A DNA stretch of 64,000 nucleotides from Hyphomonadaceae bacterium UBA5336 (GTDB lineage Bacteria > Pseudomonadota > Alphaproteobacteria > Caulobacterales > Hyphomonadaceae). The notes under the pieces were generated by a model, which ran no database searches, was not told the DNA's origin, and saw only the letters and a program-made list of their open reading frames with translations. Of this stretch, positions 61,198 to 64,000 are shown in pieces. The first letter of the stretch is position 1, and each line of letters starts with the position of its first letter. A program made the translations under genes and the position numbers. The stretch is from contig DHQO01000023.1 of the NCBI GenBank assembly GCA_002408125.1, positions 1 to 64,000 of the forward strand, read 5' to 3'.

Positions 61198-61669
61198 GCG
61201 GGTCTGCCAGATGTGCGGCGAAGGCGTCGGGGTCTTCCGGTCGGAACACATTGATCGCGCCGGTGGCCAGTTCCTCGCTGGAGGTCGAGCGCACCACGCA
61301 TTCGAACGAGCGCATTTCGCCCTCGAACAGGAGCGGGCTGGCCTGGGTATCCACTGTCTCGCCGGGTTGCAGCCAGTCGCGCGTCACCGTGAATTTCCGG
61401 CAGCCGAGCAGGAGGCCGATGGCCGGCGGCTCGCCGGTCTGCCAGCGTGTAGCGCCGTCATGGGCGGAAATGGACTGGGCCATGATCTCGAAGGTGACAT
61501 AGCTCGGCACGCCGCGACCGGGCACATAGAAAGGATTGGCTTCAGTGATATGCGAACGCGTGGTGATCGACACCTCATCGAAGGACAGGACCTCATCGAG
61601 CAGCAGCATGGGCGGCTTGTGAGGCACCAGGGCCTCCGGTGCCGGCAGATCTGCATGTGTCACTGTCAT
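61187..61669 (-). CDS. Hot-dog dehydratase of the polyene cluster
   Basis: A 160-residue single hot-dog protein starting MTVTHADLPAPEALVPHKPPMLLL. HKPPMLLLDEV and FEIMAQSISAHDGATR are typical of the second dehydratase in aryl-polyene clusters. It probably dehydrates 3-hydroxyacyl-ACP intermediates. Its ATG overlaps the ketosynthase stop as ATGA. Confidence 0.87.
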   Translation of the reverse strand: MTVTHADLPAPEALVPHKPPMLLLDEVLSFDEVSITTRSHITEANPFYVPGRGVPSYVTFEIMAQSISAHDGATRWQTGEPPAIGLLLGCRKFTVTRDWLQPGETVDTQASPLLFEGEMRSFECVVRSTSSEELATGAINVFRPEDPDAFAAHLADPHAS

Positions 61670-62832
61670 GATAAAGCCCGACTCACCACAAGGGCAGCAT
61701 TGCTGCCCCCGAACGCATAGCTGGCGCAAATACTTCGATCAAGGCGCGAGCCGGCACGCTGCTGCGGCTTTGTCAGTGCGATAGGGGCCAGCGTGTCATC
61801 GAAGTCACCATCATAGACATGCGGCGGATAGAGCCCCTCGCGCATGCAGATCAGATTGATTGCCAGCTGCAGTCCGCCAGCTGCGCCCAGCGTGTGCCCG
61901 GTCATGCCCTTGGTCGACATGGCCGGCATGTCCATGCCGAAGACGCGGTTGACGATCCCCGCTTCAGCCTGGTCGTTCTGCTCAGTGCCGGTGCCATGCA
62001 TATGGACAAAATCGATCTGATCCGGCGTCAGCGCGCCGGTTCGGAGCGCGGTGCGGATGGCGCGTTCAGCCTGCGCCCCGCTGGGGTCGGGCGCGGAGAT
62101 GTGGTGCGCATCCGAGCTCTCCCCGCCGCCGGCCAGTTCCCACTCCGACGGTGTCTTCGAGATCAGGAACAGCGCGCCGCCCTCACCGATATTGATGCCG
62201 TTCCGGTTTTTGCTGAACGGCGCGCACTGGCCCGGCGAGACGCTGGCGAGCGCGTGGAACCCGTTCACGGTAAGCTGGGCGAGCGAGTCCACCCCGCCGC
62301 AGATGGCGGCGTCGGCCAGCCCGGTGCGGATAAGGCGCGCAGCCGAGAGGATCGCCTTGGTCGCGGAGGTACAGGCGGTGGAGACGGCATAGGCTGGCCC
62401 GGCCGTGCCGGCTTCGGCCTGGATATGGGCGGCGAGGTCGCCCAACTCCTGGTCTGCGAGGCGGAAGTCCTCTTCCCAGTTGCCGGTGTCCATACGATGG
62501 GAAAGGGAGCCCAGGGCTTCCTCGATTCCGGTCGTGCTCGTGCCGACGACAACCGCGATGCGCGCGCGGTCATGTGCGCTGAGCAGCGTTTCCAGTCCGC
62601 TGCGCATCTGGGCCAGCAGGGCCGATGCGATGCGATTGGTCCGCGTGCGCACGCCCGGCATGTCGGGCAGGGGGCGGGGCAGGCGGGCGACCTGTGTCGA
62701 CTGACCGTCGAGCAGGGCAAAGGGCGTGTCCGGGCGCGGCGGGCTGGCCGAGGCGAGACTTTCGCGCGTCTCCTCCGCATTCATGCCGAGCCGGGACATG
62801 ACCGCAAAATCATGGATGTAGATGCGCGTCAT
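61666..62832 (-). CDS. Beta-ketoacyl synthase
   Basis: A 388-residue condensing enzyme with the Cys in AVSTACTSATKA (Cys154), the first His in HMHGTGTEQND and the second in KGMTGHTLGAAGG. It is distinct from the ketosynthase at 59.2 kb, as expected when a cluster uses two chain-building condensing enzymes. GAGGGA-like ribosome signals are weak, and the preceding gene ends 11 bases upstream. Confidence 0.91.
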   Translation of the reverse strand: MTRIYIHDFAVMSRLGMNAEETRESLASASPPRPDTPFALLDGQSTQVARLPRPLPDMPGVRTRTNRIASALLAQMRSGLETLLSAHDRARIAVVVGTSTTGIEEALGSLSHRMDTGNWEEDFRLADQELGDLAAHIQAEAGTAGPAYAVSTACTSATKAILSAARLIRTGLADAAICGGVDSLAQLTVNGFHALASVSPGQCAPFSKNRNGINIGEGGALFLISKTPSEWELAGGGESSDAHHISAPDPSGAQAERAIRTALRTGALTPDQIDFVHMHGTGTEQNDQAEAGIVNRVFGMDMPAMSTKGMTGHTLGAAGGLQLAINLICMREGLYPPHVYDGDFDDTLAPIALTKPQQRAGSRLDRSICASYAFGGSNAALVVSRALS

Positions 62833-62843
62833 GCCCTTGTCCG

Positions 62844-63428
62844 TCAGTCAGTGTAGATGGAGAGCGAATAGCCCCGCTCATGGTGTGTCAGGCGCGTGTA
62901 GGCGCGCCCCTGATCATCCACCAATCCATAGGCCACTTCCACCACCAGTGTGTCATTGCGCGAAATCGCGCGCCGCGTCTTGCCCGCTTCCAGCCCGATA
63001 TCCTCCGGCAGCGCCTTGCGCACATCGCCTGCCGGCCAACGCACGAGGAAGATGTCCGCGAGGATGTTGAGGCCCGACAGGCGCTCGGGCGCGAAGGCCG
63101 AGCGGGTCTCGCTGATCCCCTCCCGGGTCCAGACAATATCCATGATGCGCGGCCCGGACATGGCCAGCAGCACGACATGGACCTCATCGCCGCGCGCCGA
63201 GACGCTGGCCTGGAAGGCGCCTGTCTGACCGTCATAGCTGGCGATCAGGGTTTGCAGCTCTTCGAATGGCGGTTCGATTTCCGGTTCAGCCGGTAGGTGC
63301 AACACGGCCCCCTCCGCGATCTCGATCTCGTGCGCCGCATCCCCGCCGGGCAGGAGCGTGCGAACAGTAGAGCATGCCGCGAGGGCGCAGGTCATGGCGA
63401 TGGCAAACCATGCCGATCGTCTAGGCAC
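62844..63428 (-). CDS. DUF3261 lipoprotein
   Basis: A 194-residue protein with a lipoprotein signal (IAMTCALAAC). The mature part ends in LVDDQGRAYTRLTHHERGYSLSIYTD-like sequence (last 26 residues, shown here only as a marker), typical of DUF3261 proteins in aryl-polyene clusters. GTG at 63428 is the likely start and overlaps the previous stop by eight bases. Role unknown; it may help outer-membrane placement. Confidence 0.8.
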   Translation of the reverse strand: MPRRSAWFAIAMTCALAACSTVRTLLPGGDAAHEIEIAEGAVLHLPAEPEIEPPFEELQTLIASYDGQTGAFQASVSARGDEVHVVLLAMSGPRIMDIVWTREGISETRSAFAPERLSGLNILADIFLVRWPAGDVRKALPEDIGLEAGKTRRAISRNDTLVVEVAYGLVDDQGRAYTRLTHHERGYSLSIYTD

Positions 63429-64000
63429 TGGTCAGTTTCTCCATGACCGAGAAGAAACGGCGCGGATCCTGGACGATGGGATTCTTCTTGTCCCAGGCAT
63501 AGCCGGCAAGGATGGAGGTGAAATTCCGGGTGATCTCGGCATTGCGGTCTTCAAAGAAGATGAGCTGCTGCAAGAGGCCGGTGTACCAGGCATTCACGCA
63601 GGCGCGGAAGGCTTCCACGCCGACCTTGAGCTCGCTCACGAATTCCGTGTTCCAGTCCACCGCATCGCCCCGCAATTGCCGGTCGACCAGATCAGCGGCG
63701 AGCGAGGCCGATTTCATGGCGATGGCCACGCCTGAGGAGAAGACCGGGTCGAGGAATTCGGCTGCGTTGCCGAGCAGGGCATAGCGCTCGCCGATCAGGG
63801 ATTTTACCGATTTGGAATAGCCGACAATCTCCTGCGCCGGGCGGGCCTCGGTGGCATTTTTGAGCACCTCGGCCATGAAGCCTGACGTTTCTACGAAGGA
63901 GGCCAGGCGCTCATCGGGGGTCTCGCCCCGCGCGCGGATGACGGCGTCCTCGCCGACCACACCGATGGAGGACACCCCGTCTGCCAGCGGGATCAGCCAG
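63421..64000 (-). CDS. FAD-dependent oxidoreductase (halogenase-like), 3' part
   Basis: The C-terminal 192 or so residues of a flavoprotein that continues past the right edge. WLIPLADGVSSIGVVGEDAVI and RYALLGNAAEFLDPVFSSGVAIAM are the conserved flavin-contacting region of the tryptophan-halogenase-like/geranylgeranyl-reductase-like group. Such enzymes occur in aryl-polyene and flexirubin clusters. The N-terminus and any halogenase signature lie outside the window. Confidence 0.85.
   Translation of the reverse strand, partial: WLIPLADGVSSIGVVGEDAVIRARGETPDERLASFVETSGFMAEVLKNATEARPAQEIVGYSKSVKSLIGERYALLGNAAEFLDPVFSSGVAIAMKSASLAADLVDRQLRGDAVDWNTEFVSELKVGVEAFRACVNAWYTGLLQQLIFFEDRNAEITRNFTSILAGYAWDKKNPIVQDPRRFFSVMEKLTSA

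Overview
The window is about 64 kb of GC-rich chromosome from an aerobic alphaproteobacterium. Gene content points to the Maricaulales/Hyphomonadaceae or Caulobacterales side: a Cys-poor DnaX, a TonB-dependent receptor, a small Caulobacter-type secreted protein, many acyl-CoA enzymes, two sulfatases with a maturase, and an aryl-polyene-type cluster. This placement is inference; no rRNA or tRNA gene was seen. No insertion sequence, prophage or CRISPR array was seen.

Layout. 1-3.7 kb: succinate dehydrogenase sdhA (cut by the window edge) and sdhB, split by a terminator and two unrelated genes. 3.75-7.2 kb: a GNAT acetyltransferase, ruvCAB and a GtrA-like membrane protein. 7.5-11.8 kb: intracellular PHB depolymerase, epoxide hydrolase, alpha/beta hydrolase and tesB. 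11.9-13.9 kb: dnaX and ybaB. 14-18.8 kb: a TonB-dependent receptor and a very acidic protein with no Lys or Arg over about 640 residues. 19-27.8 kb: a thioredoxin-like lipoprotein and lipid/CoA enzymes (thiolase, acyl-CoA dehydrogenase, SCP2 protein, acyl-CoA carboxylase beta). 27.8-32 kb: a VWA protein, a Cys-rich membrane protein, three TCAAG-loop hairpins, and rtcB behind a long structured leader. 32-38.7 kb: a TIR-domain transmembrane protein of unusual architecture, xseB-ispA-dxs and an orphan LuxR-type regulator. 38.7-43.5 kb: phosphatase, acyltransferase, lepB, metallophosphoesterase and a DUF3137 protein. 43.5-44.2 kb: remains of two carbohydrate-active enzyme genes. 44.2-50.7 kb: DUF1330, MBL-fold protein, TetR, formylglycine-generating enzyme and two sulfatases. 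50.8 kb to the right edge: an aryl-polyene-type biosynthetic cluster (aromatic ammonia-lyase, ligase-dehydratase fusion, two ACPs, acyltransferase, three ketosynthase-family proteins, ketoreductase, second dehydratase, glycosyltransferase, DUF3261 lipoprotein, flavoprotein).

Most interesting region. The minus-strand leader of rtcB (31.16-31.45 kb) has a promoter-like sequence and a 27-codon upstream ORF that samples 17 of the 20 amino acids. It also has three copies of one segment that can pair with a single complementary segment, so that one pairing makes an intrinsic terminator and another competes with it. This looks like translation-coupled attenuation of an RNA-repair ligase. The TIR-TM-Cys-pair-LysM protein next door and the Lys/Arg-free acidic protein are the next best leads.
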